Assembly (NCBI RefSeq): GCF_028280385.1
Contig: NZ_JANQLX010000015.1
Coordinates: 248,001-312,000 of the forward strand
DNA length: 64,000 nt
Reading direction: 5' to 3'
From: Allomuricauda sp.
Lineage (GTDB): Bacteria; Bacteroidota; Bacteroidia; Flavobacteriales; Flavobacteriaceae
In this document: positions 1-8,735 of the stretch, one piece after another
How the letters are laid out: each line of letters starts with the position of its first letter
Numbering within the stretch: the first letter of the stretch is position 1
The notes under the pieces: generated by a model
The model's database searches: none
The model's input: only the letters and a program-made list of their open reading frames with translations
Told to the model about the DNA's origin: nothing
Program-made: the position numbers and the translations under genes

Positions 1-825
1 TTGTTCCAGTTGACCAATGAACGGGAACAGTACCAATTGGCACTGAAGTCCACGCCATTGGTGTTGGACGGGCAATCCCTTTTATTGGTGGTGGTACAGG
101 ATATACATGATGAATTGGATGAGAAAGAGACCGAATCTTGGGTACGGCTGATACGGGTGCTTACCCATGAGATCATGAATACCATCACCCCCATTGCGTC
201 CATTTCAGATTCCATTAGCAAGTACTTTAGAAAGGGGGGAAAGGTAGTCTCCTTGGAGGACCTAGATCAAACCCAGATCCAGAATACTTTAAAGGGATTG
301 GAGGTCATTAAGGAACAAGGAGGAGACCTAATGGATTTTGTACAATCCTATCGCAGTCTGCTCAACGTACCGGAACCCAATAGAAATCTTGTTCCCGCGG
401 CACAAATGCTGGATAAAATTGATGTGCTCATGGCCACTAGGGCGGAAGGGCAGCATACGGATTTTAAGGTGGTATGCAATCCGGAAGATTTGGAATTGTT
501 CATTGATGAGAAACAAATTTCCCAAGTACTGATCAATCTCTGTAAAAATGCATTGCAATCAGTCAAGGATGAAACCAATGGGAAGGTCCGGCTTTTGGCA
601 GGATTGGACAGCGATGGTGTCAAGTACATTGAAGTTGCGGACAACGGCCCCGGGATACCTCAAGAATTGATTGAAGAGATTTTTGTGCCATTTTTTACCA
701 CCAAGTCGGAGGGCACAGGAATTGGTCTTAGTCTTTCCAAAAGAGTGGTACAGATGCACGGGGGAAGCTTAAAAGTAATCTCCACCCCCTATAAGCAGAC
801 TATTTTTAGATTGACTTTTGCCTAA
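1..825 (+). CDS. sensor histidine kinase, C-terminal part (5' end outside window)
   Basis: Catalytic half of a membrane-linked or soluble histidine kinase that autophosphorylates on His and passes the phosphate to a response regulator. The first 40 residues look like the end of a PAS-type sensor domain. The H-box is LTHEIMNTITPI with the phospho-acceptor His near residue 56. The N-box is NLCKNALQS near 179-187, G1 is DNGPGIP at 214-220 and G2 is GTGIGLS at 238-244, so the ATPase domain is complete. The H-box and spacing resemble NtrY-type kinases. The reading frame is open at base 1, so the TTG there is probably not the start and the sensor part lies upstream. The next gene starts one base after the stop, so the two are probably co-transcribed. 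The response regulator is not visible. Confidence 0.93.
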   Translation: MFQLTNEREQYQLALKSTPLVLDGQSLLLVVVQDIHDELDEKETESWVRLIRVLTHEIMNTITPIASISDSISKYFRKGGKVVSLEDLDQTQIQNTLKGLEVIKEQGGDLMDFVQSYRSLLNVPEPNRNLVPAAQMLDKIDVLMATRAEGQHTDFKVVCNPEDLELFIDEKQISQVLINLCKNALQSVKDETNGKVRLLAGLDSDGVKYIEVADNGPGIPQELIEEIFVPFFTTKSEGTGIGLSLSKRVVQMHGGSLKVISTPYKQTIFRLTFA

Positions 826-826
826 A

Positions 827-1288
827 ATGCCCAAAATGGAAGCCAAAGAAAAATTACTCCAGTTTTGTTGGGACCATATTGAGTCAAAGAAGACGGTGCT
901 GCACAATAGAAGTAGCAATTTACGGGAATCTTTGGCACTGGAATCCAAAAGTACGGCTGGGGACAAACATGAAACAGGAAGGGCCATGGTGCAATTGGAG
1001 CAGGAAAAGTTGGGGAGACAGCTTCTTGAACTTGACAAAATGGTCAAGGTGTTGCAACAAATGGATTTAAACTCCAACACCGGAAAAGTTAGTTTGGGAA
1101 CATGGGTAAAGACCTCAGGCTCACAATATTTTATTTCAATACCCGCGGGAAGTTGTCCCTTGGAAGAGGGCACGCATGTTTTTTGCATTTCCGCAGTTTC
1201 ACCTATTGCCAAGCTCTTGATGGGAAAGGAAAAGCAGGACACATTTATATTTAACGGGCGTACCCATAAAATTTTGAAGGTGCTATAA
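827..1288 (+). CDS. GreA/GreB-like protein (C-terminal Gre fold)
   Basis: 153-residue protein with a helical, charged N-terminal half and a C-terminal half that fits the GreA/GreB C-terminal domain. The segment SPIAKLLMGKEKQD near residues 124-137 corresponds to the Gre motif SPLGxALLGKxxGD. Gre factors rescue backtracked RNA polymerase. Here the N-terminal coiled coil is short and the acidic tip cannot be assigned, so cleavage activity is uncertain. Proteins of this type, with an internal TAGDKHETGRAM segment, are often labelled 3-oxoacyl-ACP synthase in Flavobacteriaceae; nothing here supports a ketosynthase. I chose ATG at 827 over the in-frame TTG at 818 because it directly follows the kinase stop at 825. 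Function is inferred from the fold only. Confidence 0.78.
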   Translation: MPKMEAKEKLLQFCWDHIESKKTVLHNRSSNLRESLALESKSTAGDKHETGRAMVQLEQEKLGRQLLELDKMVKVLQQMDLNSNTGKVSLGTWVKTSGSQYFISIPAGSCPLEEGTHVFCISAVSPIAKLLMGKEKQDTFIFNGRTHKILKVL

Positions 1289-1326
1289 TTGTTGCTGCGG
1301 ACTTTGTGCTCAAGTGGTTTGGAAAA

Positions 1327-1734
1327 TCAGGAATCCAAGCTTGGGCGTTTCCTGTTGGCTTTCTTTTGGGCATCCAGTTTTTTGGATTTCAATCGCTTTT
1401 CCACGGCACCTTTGGAAGGTTTGGTAGGCTTTCTTTTTTTGGGAACTTCCAAAGCACTTTTAATAAGTCCGTAGAACCGTTTGATTACTATTTCCTTGTT
1501 TTTGTGTTGGCTACGGGCGGTATCGCATTGCAACATCAAGACCCCATCCTTGGTCAATTTGGGATTGAGCTTGGATAGCAATCGCTCCTTCTCGCTATTG
1601 GAAAGACCATGGGAATTAGGAATGGAAAAGGCAAGTTCGATTTTGGAAGACACCTTGTTGGCATGCTGCCCACCAGGACCGCTGCTCCGTATGGCCTTAA
1701 ACTGAAGTTCGTTCTGTATCTGTTCCCTGTTCAA
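1327..1734 (-). CDS. arfB: peptidyl-tRNA hydrolase ArfB (ribosome rescue)
   Basis: ArfB/YaeJ-type rescue factor that hydrolyses peptidyl-tRNA on ribosomes stalled without a stop codon. The release-factor motif SSGPGGQHANKVSS lies at residues 17-30, with the catalytic GGQ at 21-23. The last 35 residues are rich in Lys and Arg, matching the basic tail that enters the empty mRNA channel. Length (135 aa) is normal for the family. The ATG at 1734 places the usual short stretch before the GGQ domain and overlaps the end of the upstream ABC ATPase gene by 38 bases, so the pair is probably translated from one mRNA. Confidence 0.94.
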   Translation of the reverse strand: MNREQIQNELQFKAIRSSGPGGQHANKVSSKIELAFSIPNSHGLSNSEKERLLSKLNPKLTKDGVLMLQCDTARSQHKNKEIVIKRFYGLIKSALEVPKKRKPTKPSKGAVEKRLKSKKLDAQKKANRKRPSLDS

Positions 1735-2707
1735 CTTGAAGGCGATTATTTATGGTTTCCAAAGATACATTAAGGAAGGCGGTATCGCCGGGCTTTAAGC
1801 GCTTTGGAGAAATAAATAGGAGCGTTGCACCGCCCTGTTCCTGACCTTCCACCAAATAATGACTGCCCTTAAAATAACTCTGCAACACTTCAATCTGTAA
1901 TCCCGATTTTTTGGAAATTTGGAATTCATGCGCATAGATCAAAACGGATTTATTGATTTTGGCATAGGATTTCAACAAGTGCATGGGAACTTCATTTACC
2001 TCCCCAAATAGGGATGCCACATAGTAGTTGGTTGGATTCCGATATAGTTTTTTGGTCTTCTGCTGTACCAGAACCCGACCTTTTTTCATTACAATGGTGT
2101 TATCGGCAAAAGAAAGTACATCTTCTGGATCATGACTGGCCGTGATAACCGTTATGCCATTATTTTTCGCATAGGTAAATAGCTTTCTACGAAGAGAGGT
2201 CCTTTTGAACCGATCAATATGTCCAAAAGGTTCATCCAACAAAAGCAATTCCGGTTCTTGGGCCAAAACTCGGGCTATGGCCACCCGCTGCTGTTGCCCC
2301 CCGCTTAGATTTTTGACCTTGGTTTTTGCATAATCTTCCAGCTCCACAAGCTTTAGCAAGTCGTTGATTCTCTGATCGTGGCTTTCCCTTTCAAAGACGG
2401 ACAAATGTTCGCCAATGTTTTCGGAAACCGTGGTGAAGGGCATCAAATCAAAATCTTGGGCCAAATACTTCATATAAGGCTCCCCTGGCACCAAATTAAA
2501 ATTAGGGCCTAGGGCTTGCTGGTCATTCCAAAATATTGAACCATGCTCCAGATGTAAAAGTCCGTAGATAATTTTGAGCAGGGTGCTTTTGCCTGATCCA
2601 CTTTCACCCATTAAGGCCAAATGCCCCCCTTGTTCCACTTTAAAGGCAATATCTTCCAAAACGGGCCGGTCCTGATAACCAAAAGAGTCAATGTGTACGT
2701 TGAGCAT
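1697..2707 (-). CDS. ABC transporter ATP-binding protein with C-terminal accessory domain
   Basis: 336-residue ATPase subunit. Walker A is GESGSGKST at about 34-42, the signature LSGGQQQR at 134-141, Walker B LLLLDEP at 154-160, and the switch His sits in TASHDPED. The last 100 residues form an extra domain like the TOBE/regulatory domains of importer ATPases. The resemblance is to the ATPases of polyamine, sulfate, iron or Met-type importers. No permease gene is adjacent, so the substrate cannot be assigned; the ATPase may work with a permease encoded elsewhere. It follows the asd terminator, so it probably has its own promoter within 2707-2720 or receives readthrough. It overlaps arfB by 38 bases. 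Confidence 0.9.
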   Translation of the reverse strand: MLNVHIDSFGYQDRPVLEDIAFKVEQGGHLALMGESGSGKSTLLKIIYGLLHLEHGSIFWNDQQALGPNFNLVPGEPYMKYLAQDFDLMPFTTVSENIGEHLSVFERESHDQRINDLLKLVELEDYAKTKVKNLSGGQQQRVAIARVLAQEPELLLLDEPFGHIDRFKRTSLRRKLFTYAKNNGITVITASHDPEDVLSFADNTIVMKKGRVLVQQKTKKLYRNPTNYYVASLFGEVNEVPMHLLKSYAKINKSVLIYAHEFQISKKSGLQIEVLQSYFKGSHYLVEGQEQGGATLLFISPKRLKPGDTAFLNVSLETINNRLQVEQGTDTERTSV

Positions 2708-2719
2708 GGGTCAAAAATA

Positions 2720-2747
2720 AAAATCCGCTTCTTAGAAAACGGATTTT
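2720..2747 (-). terminator. rho-independent terminator after asd
   Basis: Perfect 8-bp stem AAAATCCG/CGGATTTT with a 12-base loop. On the minus strand it is followed by TTATTTTTGA. It lies between the asd stop and the ABC ATPase start. Confidence 0.7.
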
Positions 2748-2792
2748 AAACTTGTTTATGCGGATTGTGGGTCCATTGGCGTACCCAAAAAA

Positions 2793-3806
2793 CTAGGAAA
2801 CTGCTTCAGAGGTGTTGGCCACCAAATTGTTTTCAACCAAATATTCTGCTATTTGGACGGCATTGGTTGCGGCTCCTTTTCTGAGGTTGTCAGAAACAAT
2901 CCACATGTTCAAAGTGTTTCTTTGGGTTTCGTCCCTACGGATTCTGCCCACAAAGACTTCGTCCTTGTCATGCGCAAATATGGGCATGGGATACGTATTG
3001 GTCGCAGGGTCATCTTGGACGACCACTCCGGGCGTGGCATTGAGCAATTCCCTTACCTCGGCTAAATCAAAGTCGTTTTCAAATTCCACATTAACGGACT
3101 CCGAGTGCCCCCCCGCTGTAGGAATCCTTACTGCGGTGGCGGAAACAGAGAAGGTCCTATCGTCCAAAATCTTTTGGGGTTCCCTTGCCAATTTCATTTC
3201 CTCTTTGGTATATCCGTTTTCCAAGAACACATCGCAATGGGGCAGTGCATTTCTACTAATGGGATACGGATAAGCCATTTCACCATCTACTCCGGCAATT
3301 TCATTTTCCAGTTGTTGTACGGCTTTTACCCCTGTTCCCGAAACGGATTGGTAAGTGGATACCACCACGCGTTTCATCTTATATTTTTTGTGCAACGGGT
3401 TAAGGGCCATCACCAATTGGATGGTAGAGCAATTTGGGTTGGCTATGATCTTGTCCTCAGCGGTCAGCTTATTGGCATTGATCTCAGGGACTACCAATTT
3501 TTTATCGGGATCCATTCTCCATGCCGAGGAATTATCGATTACCGTAGTACCCACTTCCGCAAATTTTGGTGCCCATTCCAATGAAGTACCCCCGCCAGCA
3601 GAAAATATGGCTATATCCGGCTGGGCGGCAACGGCATCTTCCAATCCAATTACCGTATAGGAATCCCCCTGATATTCAAGCTTTTTTCCAACAGACCGTT
3701 CAGAGGCCACTAAAAGCAATTCCGAAATGGGGAAATTGCGCTCGGCCAGCACTTTTAACATCACTTCGCCAACCATTCCAGTGGCTCCAACAACCGCTAC
3801 TTTCAT
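2793..3806 (-). CDS. asd: aspartate-semialdehyde dehydrogenase
   Basis: Cytoplasmic NADP-dependent enzyme that converts aspartyl phosphate to aspartate semialdehyde, the branch point to lysine/diaminopimelate, threonine and methionine. The N-terminal Rossmann motif is VVGATGMVG at residues 5-13. The catalytic Cys is at about 126 in NPNCSTIQ, and the substrate-binding segment SVSGTG follows. The second half carries the dimerisation domain with RIPTAGGHSESV. Length (337 aa) is typical. It stands alone between two hairpin terminators. A TAAATTTG box lies 21 bases upstream of the ATG on the minus strand. Confidence 0.97.
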   Translation of the reverse strand: MKVAVVGATGMVGEVMLKVLAERNFPISELLLVASERSVGKKLEYQGDSYTVIGLEDAVAAQPDIAIFSAGGGTSLEWAPKFAEVGTTVIDNSSAWRMDPDKKLVVPEINANKLTAEDKIIANPNCSTIQLVMALNPLHKKYKMKRVVVSTYQSVSGTGVKAVQQLENEIAGVDGEMAYPYPISRNALPHCDVFLENGYTKEEMKLAREPQKILDDRTFSVSATAVRIPTAGGHSESVNVEFENDFDLAEVRELLNATPGVVVQDDPATNTYPMPIFAHDKDEVFVGRIRRDETQRNTLNMWIVSDNLRKGAATNAVQIAEYLVENNLVANTSEAVS

Positions 3807-3826
3807 TTTTAATTGTTTTGAGGGGA

Positions 3827-3834
3827 CAAATTTA
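3827..3834 (-). promoter_or_regulatory. possible -7 box (TAAATTTG) of asd
   Basis: Matches the Bacteroidota TAnnTTTG box on the minus strand, 21 bases upstream of the asd start. No good TTTG is found 19-21 bases further upstream, so support is partial. Confidence 0.4.
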
Positions 3835-3908
3835 GTGTAGATAAACTTCTAAACCATCATTTTAAGAGGCAATTATCAATAAATAACAAATTGTTATAAA
3901 TAAAACAA

Positions 3909-3939
3909 CCGTCAATCTGCTTGCGTAACAAATTGACGG
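3909..3939 (-). terminator. hairpin terminator after mscL
   Basis: Stem CCGTCAAT/ATTGACGG with a 15-base loop. On the minus strand it is followed by TTGTTTTATTTA. It lies 54 bases past the mscL stop. Confidence 0.6.
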
Positions 3940-3992
3940 CTTTAAATTAAGAGTGGTGTAGCGGTCACCAGGTTTAACCAGGCAATCGAGTA

Positions 3993-4400
3993 TTATTTTT
4001 TGAGCAAATCCCGAATTTCTGCCAATAACTCCTCTTGTGAGGGACCTTTTGGCGGTTCTGGAGCTGGTTCCTCTTTCTTTTTCATCCGGTTTACCCCTTT
4101 TACAATAAGGAACATTACAAAAGCCACAATGACAAAGTCGATGACGTTGGTGAGGAATTCACCCCATAGCACGGATACTTCCCCCACTGTTTCGCCGGCG
4201 TCGTTAACCGTCCCCTCCTTGATTACGTATTTCACATCTTTAAAGTCAGCGTTGAACAACAAGCCGATCAAGGGGGAAACGATTCCCCCGGTAAAGGAAG
4301 CCACCACTTTGTTAAAAGCAGCACCCATGACGAAACCTACCGCGATATCCACGAGGTTTCCTTTCATGGCGAAGTCCTTAAATTCCTTCAAAAAACCCAT
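3993..4400 (-). CDS. mscL: large-conductance mechanosensitive channel
   Basis: MscL homopentameric inner-membrane channel that opens under membrane tension and releases solutes during hypo-osmotic shock. The N-terminal amphipathic helix MGFLKEFKDFAMKGN and the first transmembrane helix with DIAVGFVMGAAF fit the family signature. A periplasmic loop and a second helix (VIDFVIVAFVMFLIVKGV, about 86-103) follow, then the cytoplasmic KK-rich bundle and the terminal ELLAEIRDLL helix. Length (135 aa) is standard. It is monocistronic: the previous minus-strand gene (alr) lies further away and a terminator follows. Confidence 0.97.
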   Translation of the reverse strand: MGFLKEFKDFAMKGNLVDIAVGFVMGAAFNKVVASFTGGIVSPLIGLLFNADFKDVKYVIKEGTVNDAGETVGEVSVLWGEFLTNVIDFVIVAFVMFLIVKGVNRMKKKEEPAPEPPKGPSQEELLAEIRDLLKK

Positions 4401-4477
4401 GATTATAGTTATTTAAATTGGTTAATAGAATCACAAAATAACCAAAATAAGGTTGAGTTCCAATTGGAAATCCAAAA

Positions 4478-5587
4478 TCAGGAATGGAGAACCTGTCTTT
4501 TTACACGGCCTGAGATTGCCGTCAATATTTCGTAGGAAATGGTTTTTGCTGAGGCCGCAAATTCTTCTGCAGACGCCCCGGCACCAAAAACCACCACTTC
4601 ATCCCCCGCCTTGCATTCAATACTGGTAACATCCACCATGATCATATCCATGCAAACATTGCCGATAATGGGTGCTTTTTGCCCATGGATAAAAACATGC
4701 CCATTTTGATTCCCGTACTGCCGCCCAATACCATCGGCATGCCCCAAGGGCAAGGTGGCGGTAATTCTATAGCCATCCGAAGTGAACGCGCGATTGTAGC
4801 CCACACTTTCGTTGGGTTCTATTTTGTGCATCTGCGAAATAACCGTTTTTAGGGTGGCCACGGGGCGTAGTTTTTGGTCGGTTTTTGGGTCGTTGCCATA
4901 ACCATAAAGTCCAATACCGCTACGGACCATTTCAAATTGGGCCTGCGGATAGTTAAGAATACCGGAGGTGTTGAGCATGTGACGAAACGGGGTCCCTTCC
5001 AGTTTTTCGTGGACTTCCTTGACTATTTTATTGAAAGTGGCAATTTGCTTCAGGCTAAAATCTCTTTCACTTTCATCTTCCGAGGCAGCCAAATGAGAAA
5101 AAATGGATGCTACCCTTAACTCTTTTCTGCCTTGCAATTGATTCGCTATAAAGTCCACATCATTTTCCCAGAACCCCAATCTGTTTAAACCGGTATTGAA
5201 CTTAATATGGATGGGAAAATTCTGCAACCCTTGCTTTTGGGCCGTCTCCAAAAACAGTTTTAGAAGTTTTGGGGAGTACATGCTTGGCTCAAGCCGGTGT
5301 TCTATGATATCTTCAAAGTTGATGGGCTGCGGGTGCAGCACCAAAATGGGGAGTTTTACTCCTGCTTTCCGCAACAGCGTACCTTCTTTTGCATAGGCAA
5401 CAGCCAAATAATCGGCACCCAAACTTTCCAGTTTTTTGGCAATAACCACCATGTCACTGCCGTAGGCAAAGGCCTTGACCACACCTAGAAATCGGGTGTC
5501 CGGCTCAATTTTTGACTTTAAAAACTTGAAGTTATACTCCAGGGCGGAAAGGTCAATCTCCAGGGTGGTTTCACCAATTTTACCCAT
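4478..5587 (-). CDS. alr: alanine racemase
   Basis: PLP enzyme that interconverts L- and D-alanine for peptidoglycan. The PLP Lys is at 38 in VVKAFAYG; the usual motif is VVKANAYG or VVKADAYG, so residue 40 (Phe) is a variant. The catalytic Tyr of the other subunit is in SVGYNRAF. The C-terminal beta domain carries [16 protein letters not shown]. Length (369 aa) is normal. Its start overlaps the tdk stop by 8 bases, so tdk and alr are one operon with coupled translation. In many Bacteroidota alr is fused to murF; here it is the stand-alone form. Confidence 0.96.
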   Translation of the reverse strand: MGKIGETTLEIDLSALEYNFKFLKSKIEPDTRFLGVVKAFAYGSDMVVIAKKLESLGADYLAVAYAKEGTLLRKAGVKLPILVLHPQPINFEDIIEHRLEPSMYSPKLLKLFLETAQKQGLQNFPIHIKFNTGLNRLGFWENDVDFIANQLQGRKELRVASIFSHLAASEDESERDFSLKQIATFNKIVKEVHEKLEGTPFRHMLNTSGILNYPQAQFEMVRSGIGLYGYGNDPKTDQKLRPVATLKTVISQMHKIEPNESVGYNRAFTSDGYRITATLPLGHADGIGRQYGNQNGHVFIHGQKAPIIGNVCMDMIMVDVTSIECKAGDEVVVFGAGASAEEFAASAKTISYEILTAISGRVKRQVLHS

Positions 5588-6224
5588 TGGCTGTTTTCTT
5601 TTTGGGGTTCACCTCCTCGGCTTCAACATCCATTTGGCTTACCTTTTCCTTGAGCATCGCTTTATAGAATGCGGCTCTGCTGAGGGGTTCATATTCCCCG
5701 GTCTCACCCAACAGCACCAAGTTTTTGTCATTGGTCTTTCTAAAGCTGTAATTGGCCAGATTACCGGTTCGTGTGCAAACTGCATGTACTTTGGTCACAT
5801 ATTCTGCGGTGGCCATCAACGCGGGCATGGGCCCAAAGGGATTGCCTTTAAAATCCATGTCCAATCCTGCTACCACCACCCGTATTCCCCGGTTGGCCAG
5901 ATCGTTGCATACGGTTACGATCTCATCGTCAAAAAACTGGGCTTCATCAATACCCACCACATCGCAGTCATCTGCAAGCAATCGGATGTTGGCTGCCGCC
6001 GGTACGGGGGTAGACCTAATTTCATTGGAATCGTGGGAGACCACCATGTCTTCATGATACCGGGTGTCTACAATAGGTTTGAAGATTTCCACTTTCTGTT
6101 TGGCGAACTGGGCACGCTTTAAACGCCGAATAAGTTCCTCGGTCTTTCCAGAAAACATGGAACCGCAGATAACTTCTATCCATCCAAATTGTTCTTTAGG
6201 GTTTACCGTATTTTCGAGAAACAT
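5580..6224 (-). CDS. tdk: thymidine kinase
   Basis: Type II thymidine kinase of the dTMP salvage pathway. The P-loop GSMFSGKT lies at residues 21-28, and the DEAQFF segment holds the general base and the second nucleotide-binding motif. The lasso region is present (NYSFRK). The zinc ribbon is reduced: where E. coli-type enzymes have CxxC and a second C-rich pair, this protein has VHAVCTRTG and later LSRAAF, so at most one of the usual four ligands is left. The 214-residue length is slightly longer than usual because of a polar C-terminal tail. It is the first gene of the tdk-alr pair. Confidence 0.95.
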   Translation of the reverse strand: MFLENTVNPKEQFGWIEVICGSMFSGKTEELIRRLKRAQFAKQKVEIFKPIVDTRYHEDMVVSHDSNEIRSTPVPAAANIRLLADDCDVVGIDEAQFFDDEIVTVCNDLANRGIRVVVAGLDMDFKGNPFGPMPALMATAEYVTKVHAVCTRTGNLANYSFRKTNDKNLVLLGETGEYEPLSRAAFYKAMLKEKVSQMDVEAEEVNPKKKTANG

Positions 6225-6383
6225 GCCGTACTTTTAAACGAAATTGGGAAGTTTTTTCGTTTTATTCAAGGAAACACAAAACTACTTTGTAAAATATGCC
6301 TTGTGAAGTGCGTTAAAATTTAACCTTTTGTTCGTAAGGACATATATAAAATCAGATTAAATTTATAGGAAAGATTTGTAGTT

Positions 6384-7061
6384 ATGATAAGGAAATTAAG
6401 GGAGGAGCTGATAAAATTGTCCACGGACATCATTACTTCAAGAGAAGATAGGGAACTTACCGAGTTGTATGACAAGGCCAAGGAGATTTATGAGAAATTG
6501 GCGGTTCTTAAATTCATAGATGAAAAGTTAAGCGACATTGAGGTGGATGTATCCAAAAATGTGATTGCCACCCGTTTTGAAAAAATGGCCAATGCAGTGC
6601 TGAGCGGGAATATTGCAGTACCTGAAAGCAATCCGCATGAGGAGGATATTATCATCCCCGGAATGGACACCATAAAGGACATGGTTTCCGAGATGCCTAC
6701 CGAAGAAGCGGTGGAGCATGTATTTTCAGAATTTGTGGCCAAGCCCGAGTTCATAAAAAACGAAAAGGAAACCTTATCCGGGTCTGGAAATAGTGCAAAC
6801 GAATCGTCCAAATCCTTGAACGACACCTTTGTGAGGAACCTTCAAGTAGGGCTCAATGATAAGTTGGCATTTGTTAAGCATCTCTTTAACGATAGTATGG
6901 AAGACTACAACCGTGTGCTATCACAATTAAATACCATTAACACAGAGGAACGATCTATTTCGTTCATCAACAATATGGTGAAACCGGAGTATAACAATTG
7001 GGATGGAAAAGAAGAATACGAAGCCCGGTTTTTAGCCTTGGTGGAGCGCAGATTTGCCTAG
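6384..7061 (+). CDS. conserved hypothetical protein, helical, cytoplasmic
   Basis: 225-residue acidic protein without signal peptide or membrane segment. Both ends are helical: the N-terminal 90 residues read as two long helices (KELAV... type heptads), and the C-terminal 80 residues (LNDTFVRNLQVGLNDKLAFV onward) are the best-defined block. The two are joined by an acidic and Ser-rich linker (about 95-145). From memory, proteins with this C-terminal block occur beside rsmI in other flavobacteria, but no function is known to me. It is divergent from tdk and lies upstream of doxX-rsmI on the same strand. Confidence 0.85.
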   Translation: MIRKLREELIKLSTDIITSREDRELTELYDKAKEIYEKLAVLKFIDEKLSDIEVDVSKNVIATRFEKMANAVLSGNIAVPESNPHEEDIIIPGMDTIKDMVSEMPTEEAVEHVFSEFVAKPEFIKNEKETLSGSGNSANESSKSLNDTFVRNLQVGLNDKLAFVKHLFNDSMEDYNRVLSQLNTINTEERSISFINNMVKPEYNNWDGKEEYEARFLALVERRFA

Positions 7062-7089
7062 TACCCTTATCCAATTACTTTTCATACAT

Positions 7090-7107
7090 TTAGGTGTATC
7101 AACCTAA
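7090..7107. promoter_or_regulatory. inverted repeat upstream of doxX, possible operator
   Basis: TTAGGT-GTATCA-ACCTAA, a perfect 6+6 palindrome ending 9 bases before the doxX start. The placement fits a regulator site or a small 5'-UTR hairpin. No dedicated regulator gene is adjacent. Confidence 0.35.
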
Positions 7108-7116
7108 TATATCATC

Positions 7117-7473
7117 ATGAAAATAATGAAAGTTGCCTTTTGGCTGTCAACAGTATTGCTGACCGCCTTAATGTGTTTTTCCGTTTACAATTATTTCTTT
7201 AACCATGCGGCAATTGAAGGATTCTTCAAAAACATGGGATACCCCACCTACCTGATCTATCCATTGGCCATAGCCAAGATTCTTGGTTTGGTCGCTATTT
7301 GGGGCAACTTTTCCAAGTGGTTGAAGGAATGGGCCTATGCGGGGTTCTTCTTTAATACGGTGTTGGCTTTTTTTGCGCATTATATGGTAAGTGATGGAAG
7401 TCAAATGGGTGCCGCCATGGCACTTGTTTTTGTATTGGGCTCCTATTTTACGGGTAAAAAAGTAAGGCCTTAA
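7117..7473 (+). CDS. DoxX-like membrane protein
   Basis: 118-residue protein with four predicted membrane segments (about 5-25, 45-62, 72-90 and 95-113). The pattern, with YPTYLIYPLAIAKILG in the second segment, fits the DoxX/DoxX-like family. These are small inner-membrane proteins linked in some organisms to redox or electrophile stress; the biochemical role here is unknown. An inverted repeat directly upstream may be an operator. rsmI follows after 9 bases. Confidence 0.88.
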   Translation: MKIMKVAFWLSTVLLTALMCFSVYNYFFNHAAIEGFFKNMGYPTYLIYPLAIAKILGLVAIWGNFSKWLKEWAYAGFFFNTVLAFFAHYMVSDGSQMGAAMALVFVLGSYFTGKKVRP

Positions 7474-7482
7474 CTTTGGCCT

Positions 7483-8157
7483 ATGGGAAAACTGTTTTTG
7501 GTTCCTACGCCAATTGGCAATCTAGAGGATATCACCCTTAGGGCCCTTAAAGTGCTTAAGGATGTGGATGTTGTTTTGGCCGAGGATACGCGGACCAGCG
7601 GCAAACTGCTAAAGCACTTTGATATTGAGACTCCGCTGCAAAGCCATCATATGCACAACGAACACCGGCAGGTAGAGATTTTGGTGCAGAGGCTTAAGGG
7701 AGGAACCACTATGGCGTTGATTTCTGATGCGGGCACCCCGGCTATTTCCGATCCGGGATTTTTGCTGACGCGGGCTTGTGTGGAAAATGGTATTGAGGTA
7801 GAATGTCTTCCCGGCGCCACTGCTTTTGTTCCTGCCCTGGTTAACAGCGGCATTCCCAATGACCGTTTTGTGTTTGAGGGATTTCTGCCTGTAAAGAAAG
7901 GGAGACAGTCCCGACTACAGCTATTGTCCGAGGAAACCAGAACAATGATTTTTTACGAATCGCCGCATAAATTGGTAAAGACATTGACTCAGTTTGCGGA
8001 GTATTTTGGAGAGGACAGACCGGTTTCGGTTTCTAGGGAGCTAACCAAAATGTATGAGGAAACCATCCGGGGAACACTTTCTAAGATGGTGGAACATTTT
8101 TCGAAAAAAGCACCCAAAGGGGAATTTGTGATTGTTGTTTCCGGAAAACGATTGTGA
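7483..8157 (+). CDS. rsmI: 16S rRNA (cytidine(1402)-2'-O)-methyltransferase
   Basis: SAM-dependent methyltransferase that 2'-O-methylates C1402 in the ribosomal P site. The family N-terminus LFLVPTPIGNLEDITLRAL is present. The tetrapyrrole-methylase fold motifs include AEDTRTSGKLL and SDAGTPAISDPGFLL, the latter being the SAM-binding block. At 224 aa it lacks the C-terminal extension of the E. coli protein (286 aa), which I believe is common in this group. The stop overlaps the next start (GTGA, four bases), so the following gene is translationally coupled. Confidence 0.95.
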   Translation: MGKLFLVPTPIGNLEDITLRALKVLKDVDVVLAEDTRTSGKLLKHFDIETPLQSHHMHNEHRQVEILVQRLKGGTTMALISDAGTPAISDPGFLLTRACVENGIEVECLPGATAFVPALVNSGIPNDRFVFEGFLPVKKGRQSRLQLLSEETRTMIFYESPHKLVKTLTQFAEYFGEDRPVSVSRELTKMYEETIRGTLSKMVEHFSKKAPKGEFVIVVSGKRL

Positions 8158-8735
8158 AGAAACTACTTGAGGATATTAGAAGTTGTGAAATTTGCAAGGA
8201 CCATCTTCCGTTAGGCCCACGACCCATTGTGGCCGGCCACCCAAAATCCAAAATACTGATCATAGGCCATGCTCCAGGGACGAAAGTCCATGAAACGGGT
8301 ATACCGTGGGATGACCAAAGTGGAAAACAATTGAGAAAGTGGATGGGCGTGACAGATGAAACCTTTTATGACCAGACCAAAATTGCCCAAATGCCAATGG
8401 GATTTTGTTATCCTGGAAAAGGGAAATCGGGGGATCTGCCGCCTCGAAAAGAGTGCGCCCCGCAATGGCATCATAAGCTCTTGGACGAAATGCCCAATAT
8501 AAGACTGACTCTGTTGATTGGACAATATTCGCAACGTGAATATCTAGGTGGGGCCATGGAAAAAAATCTCACGACAACGGTGCGAAATTTTGAAAAATAC
8601 CTACCCGACTACTTTGTGTTGCCCCATCCATCGCCTAGAAATCGGTTTTGGTTGAGCAAAAACCCATGGTTTGCCGAAAACGTACTGCCCCATCTTAAAG
8701 ATGTGGTGGCCCAACAGCTGCATCTTAGTAAGTGA
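8154..8735 (+). CDS. uracil-DNA glycosylase family protein with probable 4Fe-4S cluster
   Basis: 193-residue protein of the UDG superfamily, which excises uracil or damaged bases. Motif A is GHAPGTKVHETGIPWDD (about 38-54) and motif B is LPHPSPRNRFW near the C-terminus. Four cysteines at about 11, 14, 85 and 101 show the C-x2-C ... C-x15-C spacing of Fe-S family-4/5 UDGs, so a cluster is likely. The usual catalytic Glu/Asp of motif A cannot be fixed by eye. The start is GTG in a four-base overlap with rsmI. Its end overlaps the convergent crp-like gene by 11 bases. Confidence 0.85.
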   Translation: MKKLLEDIRSCEICKDHLPLGPRPIVAGHPKSKILIIGHAPGTKVHETGIPWDDQSGKQLRKWMGVTDETFYDQTKIAQMPMGFCYPGKGKSGDLPPRKECAPQWHHKLLDEMPNIRLTLLIGQYSQREYLGGAMEKNLTTTVRNFEKYLPDYFVLPHPSPRNRFWLSKNPWFAENVLPHLKDVVAQQLHLSK

